Below the pieces are notes generated by a model. That model had not been told where the DNA came from. It searched no databases and worked only from the letters and a program-made list of their open reading frames with translations. This document shows positions 28,303 to 38,640 of a DNA stretch of 49,643 nucleotides, in pieces (the stretch's first letter is position 1; every line of letters begins with the position of its first letter). The position numbers and the translations under genes are program-made. Source of the DNA: Candidatus Curtissbacteria bacterium RIFCSPLOWO2_02_41_11 (GTDB lineage: Bacteria > Patescibacteriota > Microgenomatia > Curtissbacterales > GWA2-41-24); NCBI GenBank assembly GCA_001775055.1, contig MFBU01000005.1, positions 1-49,643 of the forward strand, read 5' to 3'.

Positions 28303-29847
28303 TCATTTAATCTCTCTAAGTTCTGTGCCATCAAAATAAAAAACATAAGAGTTATCACTTTTGAGTGATTGTTGTTTTAAGTTTATTTGTATGTCGAGTG
28401 AATCATTGCTAAAAATTCCATAGTAAAATGCGGTTTCAATTACCTGATTTCCTTGATGATTATAATGTGGTTTTTCCGAGGGAGAGATGATAAATGGTGT
28501 TTCACTTGATAGAAGTATCGTTTGATCATCGATTATTCTAACCTTAGAATTCCCGACATCTAGATTGTAAGCGATAACGTGGGCGGTCCTAAACTTAATT
28601 CCGGCTAATTTTAACATTTGGTCAAAAGCCTTTCCTTGAAATACAAAGGATTTTTGATAACCATTAGGAAGATTTAGAAAGTACAGATTTGAATTATCGT
28701 TACTATCTTCTGTGTAAATAGCAGTTTGCTTTAAAACATTATCTATTATCGTTCCTGCAACTACCCACCTTTTATTTCTAACATAAAGAAAGCCTGCCTC
28801 CAACAAAATTATCAAGGAGACTATACTAACCAAAATCACTCTAGTGGTTGTTATTGGGAGATACTTACTTATTCTTTTGTAAAAAACGACTAATGCCTCA
28901 CCGAAAAATAAAGATAGGGCTATAGACGATAAATAAAGATACCGTTCACTCGTAGGCAGAAAAATGGTTGGCGAAAAAAGTACGCCAAAGATCAACCAGT
29001 AAAACAACAATCTTCCTGTTTCCTCGAAACGCAAAGCTTTTAAAAAGGGCAGGAGTAATACGGAAACTGTAAGATAAATTAAAAATACCCTAGAAATTAA
29101 AAATTGTTGACAACTTAGTGTGCAACCTTCGTCATGCGGGTTTAAAAAAATATAGTTAAATATCCAGAACAATACCACGATCAAAAATGGAAGTAGGCTG
29201 CTCCAATAAACTTTCTTTTGCAGATAGATACCGAAGAGAATAGCCACAACTGGCAACGTTATTGCATTCTCTTTACTAAAAATAGCTATTGCGAAAAAAA
29301 TGGCCGAAGGGAAAAGATACCTAATTTTTGATTCCAGAAAGCGTATATAAAAATAGAGTGACAATAAATAAAAAAAGGCAACCACCATATCGGGTCTTGC
29401 TCCATTCCAGCTCACTGTTTCAGAGTGAAATGGAAAAACTGCAAAAAAGAAAACAGATGACGATACAACTATTTGATAAACAGCTTTGGGTGATTTTATA
29501 AACAGTTTTTTTGCCAGCCGATATAAAAGAAAGATAATACCCATATGAAAAAGTAATTGGGTCATATGGTAATAGAAGGGATTTGCGCCACCTATTTTCC
29601 AATCAAGCCAAAAACTCAAAGAAACAAACGGTGTTACTCTATGAAGCATTACCTCTACACCTCCTAAAACTGGAGGTAAAAAAACTTTAAAAAGATTAGT
29701 TGCTGAAAGAGTATTGACTTTGCTTATCCATTCAAAATCCTCTGGTGTTAATGCTACGTTTAGAATTTGCCAATATGAAAATAAAGCTAGAGCAAAACTA
29801 ATAAAAATAATTACGATATCTGCGAGATACTTATAGCCTTTTGGCAT
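28303..29847 (-). CDS. GT-C-like multi-TM membrane protein
   Basis: 514-aa TM-rich ORF resembling the membrane half of the 1561-3549 protein (LTPEDFEW; FHSETVSWNGARPD), without TPRs. Confidence 0.65.
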   Translation of the reverse strand: MPKGYKYLADIVIIFISFALALFSYWQILNVALTPEDFEWISKVNTLSATNLFKVFLPPVLGGVEVMLHRVTPFVSLSFWLDWKIGGANPFYYHMTQLLFHMGIIFLLYRLAKKLFIKSPKAVYQIVVSSSVFFFAVFPFHSETVSWNGARPDMVVAFFYLLSLYFYIRFLESKIRYLFPSAIFFAIAIFSKENAITLPVVAILFGIYLQKKVYWSSLLPFLIVVLFWIFNYIFLNPHDEGCTLSCQQFLISRVFLIYLTVSVLLLPFLKALRFEETGRLLFYWLIFGVLFSPTIFLPTSERYLYLSSIALSLFFGEALVVFYKRISKYLPITTTRVILVSIVSLIILLEAGFLYVRNKRWVVAGTIIDNVLKQTAIYTEDSNDNSNLYFLNLPNGYQKSFVFQGKAFDQMLKLAGIKFRTAHVIAYNLDVGNSKVRIIDDQTILLSSETPFIISPSEKPHYNHQGNQVIETAFYYGIFSNDSLDIQINLKQQSLKSDNSYVFYFDGTELREIK

Positions 29848-29917
29848 TTACAGTGATGATAGACTTATTCAAAAAGCCATTTCAATCATAAAAATGTTTG
29901 GCAAAAGAAAAAACACC

Positions 29918-30682
29918 TCATTTTAATTTTTGGGCAAGTAGATAGTAATTCATTCCACATTTTTTTAAAAAGCTTACTTTACCAAGGCTTATTTCGAAGA
30001 AATTATCAAATTTTTTTGGATACATTTTGATCATAGGTGGCGACCAGGCCGTTCCGTAATCGGAACCATGAGTCCAGAAAGTTTTGAAACCCTTAAGTTG
30101 ATTTAGTAGTTTGGGTGGGGTCATGAATCTTTCATAACCGCCGGGGTGAGCCCGACCCGGATCCCAAAAGCCCTCACGAGTGAAAAAATCAATTATTTTT
30201 TTGGAAATACCTCTTGGATTCCAATAATTAGGGGCGGAGATTAATATGTAGCCATTTTTTTTGAGAATTCTTTTTAACTGGGACATGGTTTTTGTTAGAT
30301 TAGGAACATGCTCTAAAGCCTCGGCCGCCAAGATGAAATCGAATGAATTTGGTTTAAACGGTAGTTTATTCTTATTAAGAAGAATGAAATCTATTTTCTT
30401 TAAATTCCTGTTTTTTTTAGCTAAACTGATGGCATTCGGCGATATGTCCGCTGCAGTAATTTTAGCAAAGTATTTCATAAAAAGTTTGAGATTGTTTCCT
30501 AAGCCACAGCCAAAATCTAAAACTTTCATTTTGGATAAGTCAGTTTTTGCTGATAATTCTTTAAGAGCTTCTTGTAAGATTGTTCTTTGGAATTGCGGGG
30601 AGTCCATAGCTGAGGTGGGTGCTTTGTACCGATAATAATTTAAAATTTCGGTTTCTGTCAGTTTTGCTCCTTTAAAAATCAT
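29918..30682 (-). CDS. Class I SAM-dependent methyltransferase, paralog of the C-terminal domain of the 31779-33395 protein
   Basis: VLDFGCGLGNNLKLFMKYFAKITAADISP; WNPRGISKKI; RAHPGGYERFMTP; SDYGTAWSPPMIKMYPK. Confidence 0.88.
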   Translation of the reverse strand: MIFKGAKLTETEILNYYRYKAPTSAMDSPQFQRTILQEALKELSAKTDLSKMKVLDFGCGLGNNLKLFMKYFAKITAADISPNAISLAKKNRNLKKIDFILLNKNKLPFKPNSFDFILAAEALEHVPNLTKTMSQLKRILKKNGYILISAPNYWNPRGISKKIIDFFTREGFWDPGRAHPGGYERFMTPPKLLNQLKGFKTFWTHGSDYGTAWSPPMIKMYPKKFDNFFEISLGKVSFLKKCGMNYYLLAQKLK

Positions 30683-31782
30683 TTATTCAAGATCTCTACA
30701 AATACTTGTTTGTATAAAAGAGTGATTTGAGTCCAGTCAAATTGTTTTCTAGCATTTTTCATAGCCCAGATGCCCATTTTGTGTCTAAGCTGAGGATTAC
30801 CCACCAGAATTTTAAGGTATTTATACAGTTCTTCTGTGGATTGGGCGACAAAGCCCGATTTTTTATGGACAATCAGCTCTTTGGCAGCTGCAAAATTTAG
30901 GGCAATCGCTGGTTTAGCAAAATAGGCTGCCTCAGCGATTGGCAGTCCAAAAAAAAGATAACGATCACAAGAGGCATATATATCACACTTTCTGTATAGA
31001 TTTATCAGTTGCTTATCGCTGACATTGACTAAAATTTGATTATTTTTGTTTTTGATCCGCTGTAGGTATTCAAGGTATCTTTTTTTGCCTAGTGAACCGG
31101 CGATGATTAATTTGATGGGCAGTCCACTTCTGCGAAGTTTTTCTACAGCTTCTATTAAGTGATGAAAACCTTTGTATGGTGTGAAGCGAGAGATGGAAAG
31201 GATGACCGGTTTATGGTTCACACTTGACAGGTCACGGTTTAAATTTTTTGGTTTGAGGCTTACGCCCAGATAAATGACTTTTGAGTTAACACTAAAGAGC
31301 TTTTTGAGTTCTTTTTGGGTATATTTAGATATAGCTATTACTTTTGTAGCCAGCATTGAGAGAATTTTTTTGTTAAGCCAAATTAAGTAATTAAGAATTC
31401 TATTTAATACTGTATCGTAAAAACTTATTTTTTGGTCTGGGGTAAATTTTTCTAAATAGGCATCGAACTGTGTTCCGTAATAGGTTTGGACTATTGGTTT
31501 AAGGGCTAATTTAGCAGAAATTGCTTCTGATAATGTAGCGTGAAATGAAATGATGTCAACCTTTTCCTTTCTCAATTTTAGCAACAAATCGATTGGGTTT
31601 TGGTAAAAGATTAATTGTACGTTTTTGGATTTGAGGAAGGGCTCTAAATTTTTTTCGGTATTTTTCTTTTGTGCAAATACCAAAACGTTATGAAATTTGG
31701 CCAAATATGTAGCCAATTCGAAAGGTACTCTAGCCCCAGATTTAGTTGTAGCTGACTTAGTTACGACTGCAATCTTTATCAT
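30679..31782 (-). CDS. Family 4 glycosyltransferase
   Basis: PVILSISRFTPYKGFHHLIEAVEKLR; FFGLPIAEAAYFAKPAIAL. Confidence 0.87.
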   Translation of the reverse strand: MIKIAVVTKSATTKSGARVPFELATYLAKFHNVLVFAQKKNTEKNLEPFLKSKNVQLIFYQNPIDLLLKLRKEKVDIISFHATLSEAISAKLALKPIVQTYYGTQFDAYLEKFTPDQKISFYDTVLNRILNYLIWLNKKILSMLATKVIAISKYTQKELKKLFSVNSKVIYLGVSLKPKNLNRDLSSVNHKPVILSISRFTPYKGFHHLIEAVEKLRRSGLPIKLIIAGSLGKKRYLEYLQRIKNKNNQILVNVSDKQLINLYRKCDIYASCDRYLFFGLPIAEAAYFAKPAIALNFAAAKELIVHKKSGFVAQSTEELYKYLKILVGNPQLRHKMGIWAMKNARKQFDWTQITLLYKQVFVEILNK

Positions 31783-33395
31783 TCTTTTTGAGCCAAAAGG
31801 TAAAAGTTGAGGCCGAACTTTTTGATGAAGGGAATTTTACCCAGAGTTACTTCAAAAAATGGTGTCCATGATTTAGGATAGAGGGGAATTGACGGTAGAG
31901 ACCAGGCGTTGCCATAATCTGCGCCTCGCGTCTCGATAATTTGGCAATCCTTAAAATAGTCCCTGATCGTTTTGGGAGTTAGGAACCGTTCAAATCCTCC
32001 CGGGTGAGACCTTGCTGGTTCCCAAGTACCCTCCCCAAGTTTTGATTCCATGATTTTTTTTGAAATTCCACGCAGATTCCAGTAGACTGGGACGGATACT
32101 AGGATATAGCCATTAAATTTAGTAACTCTTTTTAGTTCTTTAACAGTGAATTCAAGATCAGGGACATGCTCGAGAACTTCGCAAGCGACAATTAAATCAA
32201 ATGTATTGTCAGCAAAGGGAAGTTTTTCTTCCTTAATAAGTTTTAAATCCACCTTTCTAAATTTATATTCCTTTGATTCTGAAATTGCTGCCGGTGCAAT
32301 ATCAACCCCCGTGATTTTGCCGAAATACTTGACCATTTGCGGTAGATTCCAGCCATGGCCGACTCCGAATTCCAAGATATGCCATCTTTTAGTTGGGTAG
32401 TTGGTAGTTAGTAGTTGGTAGAAGTCTTTTAAAATTACTTGTTGAAACGGAGCGGAATTGCGGGCCGTAAAGACTTCTCCTTGGCTATAGTAGGCCAGGA
32501 TTTGTTTTTTGGTGATTCTCGCACGTTTTATTACTTGCGGGCCTTGTGGTTTATAACGGCTTACTTTTCTTAAAGCTGGCAAGAAAGAATTGAAACGATT
32601 TTGCCTTTTAGCAATTAAAATATAGAGGCAAAAAAAGGTCTGGGACAAGATGGCTATTGGTTTTGACCAATAAGGGAAGTGCTTTTTAATCAAGTAGACC
32701 TTACCTTCATACCAGACATCGTTTTGCCACTTTTTGGGCATTTTCCCTGCCGTAGACGACTGTTGGTGGTACATAATCGCTTTGGGGTAGTAAATTACCT
32801 TTAAACCTAAATTTTTAACTCGAAGGCAAAGATCTAAGTCCTCAAAATAGAAAGGGAAGTTGGTATCAAATTCGTTTAACAGGCTGAAAACCTTTCTTTT
32901 TATCAAAAGTCCTGACCCGCTTATCCAGTCTACTTCCTGCACTTTTTGATAATTTTTTAATTTTTTAAGTCGTGATGTGAGCTTTGAGATATTGGCGGCA
33001 CCGTCCAGGTACTTTATATTGGCCATTGTTGTGGTGATTTTGCCGCCGCAAACACCAATTTTTGGGTCTGAATTAGCAAATGTGATTAATTTATCAAAAA
33101 AATCAGGAGTAAAAGTAACATCGTTATTGGTGATAAAAAGGAAATAACCTTCAGCTTTTTTAGCTGCCACATTTATTGCTTTGGCAAATCCTAGGTTTGA
33201 TTTTTGAGGCAGGATTTTTACCTTAAGAAACATTTTTTTGATATTGGGAACGGTTCTATCCTTTGAATGGTTATCAACGACAATAATTTCGGTTTTGTCT
33301 TTCGGGTAATTGAGTTTGTTTATAGACCTTAAACACTGCTCCGTTAGACTCCAGTTATTGAAGGTCGGGAATATGATTGAAATACTTTTAGTCAT
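31779..33395 (-). CDS. GT2 glycosyltransferase - SAM methyltransferase fusion
   Basis: GT2: SISIIFPTFNNWSLTEQCLRSI...LFITNNDV...PFYFEDLDLCLRVK. MT: HILEFGVGHGWNLPQMVKYFGKITGVDIAP...ACEVLEHVPDLE...RSHPGGFERFLTP. Confidence 0.88.
   Translation of the reverse strand: MTKSISIIFPTFNNWSLTEQCLRSINKLNYPKDKTEIIVVDNHSKDRTVPNIKKMFLKVKILPQKSNLGFAKAINVAAKKAEGYFLFITNNDVTFTPDFFDKLITFANSDPKIGVCGGKITTTMANIKYLDGAANISKLTSRLKKLKNYQKVQEVDWISGSGLLIKRKVFSLLNEFDTNFPFYFEDLDLCLRVKNLGLKVIYYPKAIMYHQQSSTAGKMPKKWQNDVWYEGKVYLIKKHFPYWSKPIAILSQTFFCLYILIAKRQNRFNSFLPALRKVSRYKPQGPQVIKRARITKKQILAYYSQGEVFTARNSAPFQQVILKDFYQLLTTNYPTKRWHILEFGVGHGWNLPQMVKYFGKITGVDIAPAAISESKEYKFRKVDLKLIKEEKLPFADNTFDLIVACEVLEHVPDLEFTVKELKRVTKFNGYILVSVPVYWNLRGISKKIMESKLGEGTWEPARSHPGGFERFLTPKTIRDYFKDCQIIETRGADYGNAWSLPSIPLYPKSWTPFFEVTLGKIPFIKKFGLNFYLLAQKE
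32390..32422 (-). repeat. TAGTTGG-type heptamer tandem repeat in CDS
   Basis: TAGTTGGG-TAGTTGG-TAGTTAG-TAGTTGG-TAG on the + strand; encodes QLLTTNYPT on the - strand. Confidence 0.85.
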
Positions 33396-33397
33396 TT

Positions 33398-34423
33398 TTA
33401 AAAATTTGGATAGAGTTTACCCTTGAGCTTAGGGGGTAACATTATGATCACCTTATTATAGATGGGATAGCTTGATTGACAAGAGAGACAATGCATTCTT
33501 TTTGAATTCTTTTCTAAGGAAGATTTTTTACAAACAAGACAGATTAAAAGATCTAAGAGATTATTTTTTTGAATTGCTCTGGTCTCCTTCTTGATTTGTG
33601 CAAGGACAGTAATTCCGCCCCCTTCAATGGCAATTAGAATTTTCGTAAGTAAATTTATTGGCCAATTATTATCTTTAGCATCAAACTGCGCATTGGGTCC
33701 CCAAAAGACAGGTTCCAGCGAAATTTGTAAATTTTTATATCCTCTTAAAGCATCTTGCCACTCTCCAATAGAAAATTCGTTTTCGGTGACATTGTGGCTA
33801 CTTTCGCTACCTCCAAGCCTCGAGATGAATGGAAGTAAATATATTTTTTTTAGTATTTTTTCGGCTAAAGTTAGATTATAATCCCTTTTCCAGAGACCAA
33901 GGTTAAAAAATTGTTTGACCGGTTCTTCTGAAAAATATATCGTTTTCTGTGAGACTCTCTTCATTTCTGCGAGGACTCGGTGGGGTTTAGGGAAATGATG
34001 GATAGTTTCAAAGGCAAAAACAAAAGGAATCGAGTTGTCGGCAAAAGGTAGGTTTTCGGCATCTGCACAGATTAAGATTGGTAATTTTTTTAGGTTGAGT
34101 TTTTTGGCAAAATTCGGTGCACTTTTGAGACTTTCGAAGGAAATATCAAGAGCAAATCCTTGAGCATTAAACTTCGATGTCAAAAGAGCCGCGCGTTGAC
34201 ACTTTTCGGCACCTATTTCCAAAAATGGTGATAAAGAAATATTCTGAGAGTTGAGATTTTTAAAAATGTTTTGGGAGGAGGCAACTCGTTGCTTTAAAAT
34301 TTTTATAATTTGTTTTTGGTCTGGTTCTCCCTTAAAATAAATTCTTTGGCCGAGGTGCTGATTTACTAGTTTTTGCCGAAAAATTACTTCGCCAATTTTA
34401 GATTTTTGGAGTTGGTATGCCAT
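33398..34423 (-). CDS. SAM methyltransferase with C-terminal Trm112-like zinc ribbon
   Basis: SPFLEIGAEKCQRAALLTSKF, FAFETIHHFPKPHRVLAEMKRV; C-terminal LICLVCKKSSLEKNSKRMHCLSCQSSYPI (CxxC...CxxC). Confidence 0.75.
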   Translation of the reverse strand: MAYQLQKSKIGEVIFRQKLVNQHLGQRIYFKGEPDQKQIIKILKQRVASSQNIFKNLNSQNISLSPFLEIGAEKCQRAALLTSKFNAQGFALDISFESLKSAPNFAKKLNLKKLPILICADAENLPFADNSIPFVFAFETIHHFPKPHRVLAEMKRVSQKTIYFSEEPVKQFFNLGLWKRDYNLTLAEKILKKIYLLPFISRLGGSESSHNVTENEFSIGEWQDALRGYKNLQISLEPVFWGPNAQFDAKDNNWPINLLTKILIAIEGGGITVLAQIKKETRAIQKNNLLDLLICLVCKKSSLEKNSKRMHCLSCQSSYPIYNKVIIMLPPKLKGKLYPNF

Positions 34424-35300
34424 AGACTCTATTTTTTGTATTTAAAGTTTTTGGGAGATTTATCAAATTCCAGATGAAAGCCCTGTATAGGGCATAAATA
34501 TTTATTATTTTTCCCTGAAAAATGTACAAAAACGGAATTGCTAAAAGTTGTAATGGTAGAAAGATTAGAAGGTGATCTATTCTTCCATTTTTAAACATAT
34601 AGCGAATTTTGCCACGATAATGAGCAAAAAGAGTTTCTTTGTTTGGATTAAGATTTCTATTAAAGGAATGATAAAAAATGGCCTTTGGTGTATAAAGGAC
34701 TTTTAATCCAAATTGGCGAATGCGAAAAGCAAGGTCGTATTCCTCTCCGCAGAAAATAAAACCTTCATCAAATCCATTGATTTTTTTGAATAAATCTTTC
34801 TTAATAAAAAGACAGGCCCCAACAGCCCAATCACACTGGCGAATTTTATTTTTGTCTTTGAGATCGTAAGGGTGGTAGCCTAAATAGTGATTGATGCGAA
34901 ATCCTGGGATAGCAAATTGGTCTTTTGAATCTAACATTTTGCCTGTGGTAATGCCCACCTTTTGCTGAGATTGGTAACAGTCAACAAGTGCGATAAAAGC
35001 ATTCTTGTCAAAAGTGACGTCGTCGTTAGTAGCAAGTATGTAGTTTCCAGTTGATTTTTTTGCAGCAGCATTAAGGGCAGGAGCAGAGCCTTGAGTTTTG
35101 GCAAATTTGATTAGTTTTACTGTTGGCCAGGATTTTCTAAGATAATCACTGGTGCCATCAGTTGATCCATCATCGGTTGCAATGACTTCGATTTTGCCTT
35201 GATATTGTTGAGAATAAATTGATTTGAGAAGATTACCAATGGTATTTCTGCCATTCAAGCAAGGTATGACTACGGAAATAGAAGGGTATTTTTGCACCAT
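34398..35300 (-). CDS. Family 2 glycosyltransferase
   Basis: ISVVIPCLNGRNTIGNLLKSIYSQQYQGKIEVIATDDGSTDGT; GEEYDLAFRIRQFG. Confidence 0.9.
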   Translation of the reverse strand: MVQKYPSISVVIPCLNGRNTIGNLLKSIYSQQYQGKIEVIATDDGSTDGTSDYLRKSWPTVKLIKFAKTQGSAPALNAAAKKSTGNYILATNDDVTFDKNAFIALVDCYQSQQKVGITTGKMLDSKDQFAIPGFRINHYLGYHPYDLKDKNKIRQCDWAVGACLFIKKDLFKKINGFDEGFIFCGEEYDLAFRIRQFGLKVLYTPKAIFYHSFNRNLNPNKETLFAHYRGKIRYMFKNGRIDHLLIFLPLQLLAIPFLYIFQGKIINIYALYRAFIWNLINLPKTLNTKNRVYGIPTPKI

Positions 35301-35305
35301 CTAAA

Positions 35306-36115
35306 CTAAAAAATTAGACCAATGATACCGACGGCAGCTTGGGTAGTTTTAAGAAAGATAAGGCCTGCGGCATGGATTGGATCCTTGATCATTGTACTAA
35401 AATTTGAAAAAGAGAAAAGTCTTCCTATTAAATTTGCTTGATTAATAAAGACTTGAGGGTGCTTTTGGGCGTATTTTTTGATGTGTTTGGCATAATAAAA
35501 TTTCTTCTTTAAAATTTTAGCAAGAGATGTATCGCCTTCCAAATTATAAATTTTGGAGTTAATTTTACCAACTTTAAAACCGGTCTTTATTGTCCTTTGA
35601 TGCAAATCCCAATCTTCACCTGCAATCAAATTTTCGTCAAATCCTCCAAGCTTGAGAAAGCTGCTTTTTTTGAAGAATCTGGCAGCCCAGAGATGTGACT
35701 GATCCTGATAGAGGGATTTTTCAAGTGCCAGGCATTTGGCCCAAAAAGTCTCACCTTTAACGGTTTCTGGAATAACAATTGCATCTAATTTGTGTTTATT
35801 GGTTGTTCTGACCGCATCTTTAACAAGATTCTTGGAAATTTCTTGGTCGGAATCGACAAATAATAACCAGTATCCTGTAGCTTTTTGAGCACCAAAATTT
35901 CTTTGGGCGGAGCGTTCGTTACCCTTTTGAAAAATAAGCTCTGTATATTTGGTAGCGATTTCTATGGTCTTATCTTTTGAAAAGTTGTCGATGACGATTA
36001 TCTCTAAGTTTTTGTATATTTGATTCTTAATACTCCTAAGGCAGATTTCTAAGTTTGCCTCTTCGTTTAAAGTCGGAATTATTACCGAAACTAAGTCAGC
36101 GTGTTTTAGGTTCAT
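35306..36115 (-). CDS. Family 2 glycosyltransferase
   Basis: VSVIIPTLNEEANLEICLRSIKNQIYKNLEIIVIDNFSKDKT; LLFVDSDQEI; GEDWDLHQRTI. Confidence 0.9.
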   Translation of the reverse strand: MNLKHADLVSVIIPTLNEEANLEICLRSIKNQIYKNLEIIVIDNFSKDKTIEIATKYTELIFQKGNERSAQRNFGAQKATGYWLLFVDSDQEISKNLVKDAVRTTNKHKLDAIVIPETVKGETFWAKCLALEKSLYQDQSHLWAARFFKKSSFLKLGGFDENLIAGEDWDLHQRTIKTGFKVGKINSKIYNLEGDTSLAKILKKKFYYAKHIKKYAQKHPQVFINQANLIGRLFSFSNFSTMIKDPIHAAGLIFLKTTQAAVGIIGLIF

Positions 36116-37562
36116 ACTTTATAATATTAACGTCAGAAAACTTTTGTAAAAGTGTTTGATTATGGGTTTTTCCCACGCAAGATTTAAATTGCACTGCTTG
36201 GTTTTTATGGAGTGGTGACGGGATAACTTCAATGAGCCAAAATTCTTTATCCTTAAGTTTGCTTAATTCGGTTGGAATAAATCCGAGAACAGTTTTATTT
36301 ATTTGATTCATATATAGCGAGTCAATAGCTGCCCTATGATCCAATTGTGGCATTTTATAAGAATAATAGTAGAAGGTTGTCATTTCTGTGTGTAGAATTG
36401 GTTGTTTTAGGTTCACATTATTAAAAACGAAAGAATCAACGGCAGAGGAAGGTTTTTTCGCAAAAAAGATCAGGGTAGATAAAATCGTTATTATAGAAAC
36501 AATAACGTAAACATTTTTAAGAAAGCCATTTTTTGCTATGGATATGCCAATAAACAGATAAAACGGAATTGAAAAAATAAGGATTGATCTTAATCCGAAT
36601 ACTGAAAACACCATAATGGAGAAAATAATTGTTATAAGAATAGGTATTATCAGCATTATTGTTAAAAATTGCTCGTTTTTCTTCAACCGGCCCGTGAATG
36701 TGAAAGCTAAAAGCCCTATATTTACCAAAGAGAAACCCAGCAACATGATTTTTAGATTGTTAATAGATAAAATTTCAGGGTTTATGGCTATTGCTAAATT
36801 TAGCGGGAATGTGTAATGAACTGGAATCAGAAAAATTTTTTGCAGAGAAAATTGAGGCAAGGCGGCACTAGGGACGGGCTCCACTCTCAGGAAACTTAGA
36901 TAAAGTGGGAGCGTAATAAGAAGGGCTAGTATGAAAAGAATTGTGAAAGTTTTAAATTTCGAACCTAATGTTCTTATCTTATATAGAAGATAAGTGAGCA
37001 GACTCAATGTTAACACGGGGTAAAGATAATAAGTGTAATTTCCAAGAGTCATTATCGAAAATAATAAAAGGTTGTCTTTAAAAGCGGAGGAAGAATGTTT
37101 CAAAAAATTTATAAATAATATAAAAGTGAGTAAGCTTACAAGGATAGCAAAAGCATAGACTCTTAAATAAGAGCTGTAATAGATTTGAGTTGGGGACAGT
37201 GCAAAGACTAGAGCAGTCAGGATGCCCACTTTTGGATTGAAAAGAGCTCTGCCAATTAGGCCAATTATAATTATTGAGATGGTGCCGACAATTCCAGACA
37301 AGAATCTAACAACTATATAATTTTGAAAAATCTGTTCAAAAAAGTGGAGAATGAAAGACCATAAGGGAGGATAAGCACTTAAGGTTGCTTTAAGCATAGG
37401 TATAACTGCCACATTAGAAATGAGTATCTGATAAGCTTCGTCACCATCAAGCGGTAAATAAACGGCAAAAACTAACCTTATTAAACCGCCTAGAAGTGCC
37501 AGTAGGACAAGATTTGTTAAAAAGCTATTACTTTCTAATAACTTGGAGAGTTTTTTGGGCAT
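36096..37562 (-). CDS. GT-C / PMT-like glycosyltransferase (GT39-type)
   Basis: LPLDGDEAYQILISN...SAYPPLWSFILHFFEQIF; many TM. Start chosen at MPKKLSKLL; the ORF is open to 37646. Confidence 0.78.
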   Translation of the reverse strand: MPKKLSKLLESNSFLTNLVLLALLGGLIRLVFAVYLPLDGDEAYQILISNVAVIPMLKATLSAYPPLWSFILHFFEQIFQNYIVVRFLSGIVGTISIIIIGLIGRALFNPKVGILTALVFALSPTQIYYSSYLRVYAFAILVSLLTFILFINFLKHSSSAFKDNLLLFSIMTLGNYTYYLYPVLTLSLLTYLLYKIRTLGSKFKTFTILFILALLITLPLYLSFLRVEPVPSAALPQFSLQKIFLIPVHYTFPLNLAIAINPEILSINNLKIMLLGFSLVNIGLLAFTFTGRLKKNEQFLTIMLIIPILITIIFSIMVFSVFGLRSILIFSIPFYLFIGISIAKNGFLKNVYVIVSIITILSTLIFFAKKPSSAVDSFVFNNVNLKQPILHTEMTTFYYYSYKMPQLDHRAAIDSLYMNQINKTVLGFIPTELSKLKDKEFWLIEVIPSPLHKNQAVQFKSCVGKTHNQTLLQKFSDVNIIKYEPKTR

Positions 37563-38637
37563 AAACTTTATGAATATACTGTTTAATGTACTTATAGCAT
37601 TCTTCCCAAGAAAATTGTTTAGACCAATTGTAGCCATTTTCGGCAAATTTGGTTCTTAATGTTTCGTTTGTCAGTAAGTTAACCGCCGCTTGCGCTAAAT
37701 CTTGGGGATTGCTTTTAACCAATAACCCATTAAATCCCTCTTTTATTGAGTCAGTCAAACCTGGCACTTTATAACCAATAGGGATACAGCCTAAAGCATT
37801 GGCTTCTGTCGCAACTAAACTCCAACCCTCTCTGACTGCGGGAATAAGAATAATTTTGGCTTTTTCAAGAAGGGTTTTCTTTTTTTGATCTTTGACAAAA
37901 CCTAATAATTTAACGCTTTTTTGAAGTTTAAACTCTGTTATATGAGATTTAATCTTATCAATATAAGAACTTTTTCCGGAACCGATAATTGCCAATTTTG
38001 CATAAGGGAGTTTTTGCTGAATGGTTTTGAAGGCAAGGACAGCATCGAGAGCATTTTTTGCCGGGGTAAGACGTCCGATAAATACTAAAAGATCCTCTTT
38101 TTCGGAAGTTATTTTTGGTTTGAAATCAATTCCTGGGAGATAAGTTGTCACTTTTTCAAAACCAAGTTTTCTAAGATCAGAGGTTGTTGATTTACCAAGT
38201 GCAATAATCGGCTGATTTTTGTAAATTCTAAGATAAATTGGTTCAAGTAAATAACCGATGATATTAAGCGGGAAGATAACTTCCAAGAACCAGTACTCCC
38301 GGGCAAGCTGATGGATAAGAGTCAACGCTTTTTTCCTTGCGTAAAGAGGTGTAAAAAATGGAAGAGTATTAATCTCGTCAATAATTAAATCGAATTCATC
38401 TTTTCTTCCAACATAATAAATGAAAGCAAATAGGCGGCAAGTAATAAGCCCCCCCCGACGGATTACTTTGACTCCCTTGATGTCTTCTTTATACTTTGCC
38501 CCGGGAAATTTAGAAGTGAATAGCGTGACTTTTATGCCGTCTTTGACAAACCTGCTTGCAACTTCGATTGCCACTTTTTCTGCCCCACCGCCATCTGGGT
38601 TTTTAATATCACGCCAAGAAAGCCATAGAATTTTCAT
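37528..38637 (-). CDS. Family 4 glycosyltransferase
   Basis: KILWLSWRDIKNPDGGGAEKVAIEVASRF; LLVFIGRLTPAKNALDAV; REGWSLVATEANALGCIPIGY. Confidence 0.9.
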   Translation of the reverse strand: MKILWLSWRDIKNPDGGGAEKVAIEVASRFVKDGIKVTLFTSKFPGAKYKEDIKGVKVIRRGGLITCRLFAFIYYVGRKDEFDLIIDEINTLPFFTPLYARKKALTLIHQLAREYWFLEVIFPLNIIGYLLEPIYLRIYKNQPIIALGKSTTSDLRKLGFEKVTTYLPGIDFKPKITSEKEDLLVFIGRLTPAKNALDAVLAFKTIQQKLPYAKLAIIGSGKSSYIDKIKSHITEFKLQKSVKLLGFVKDQKKKTLLEKAKIILIPAVREGWSLVATEANALGCIPIGYKVPGLTDSIKEGFNGLLVKSNPQDLAQAAVNLLTNETLRTKFAENGYNWSKQFSWEECYKYIKQYIHKVYAQKTLQVIRK

Positions 38638-38640
38638 TGA

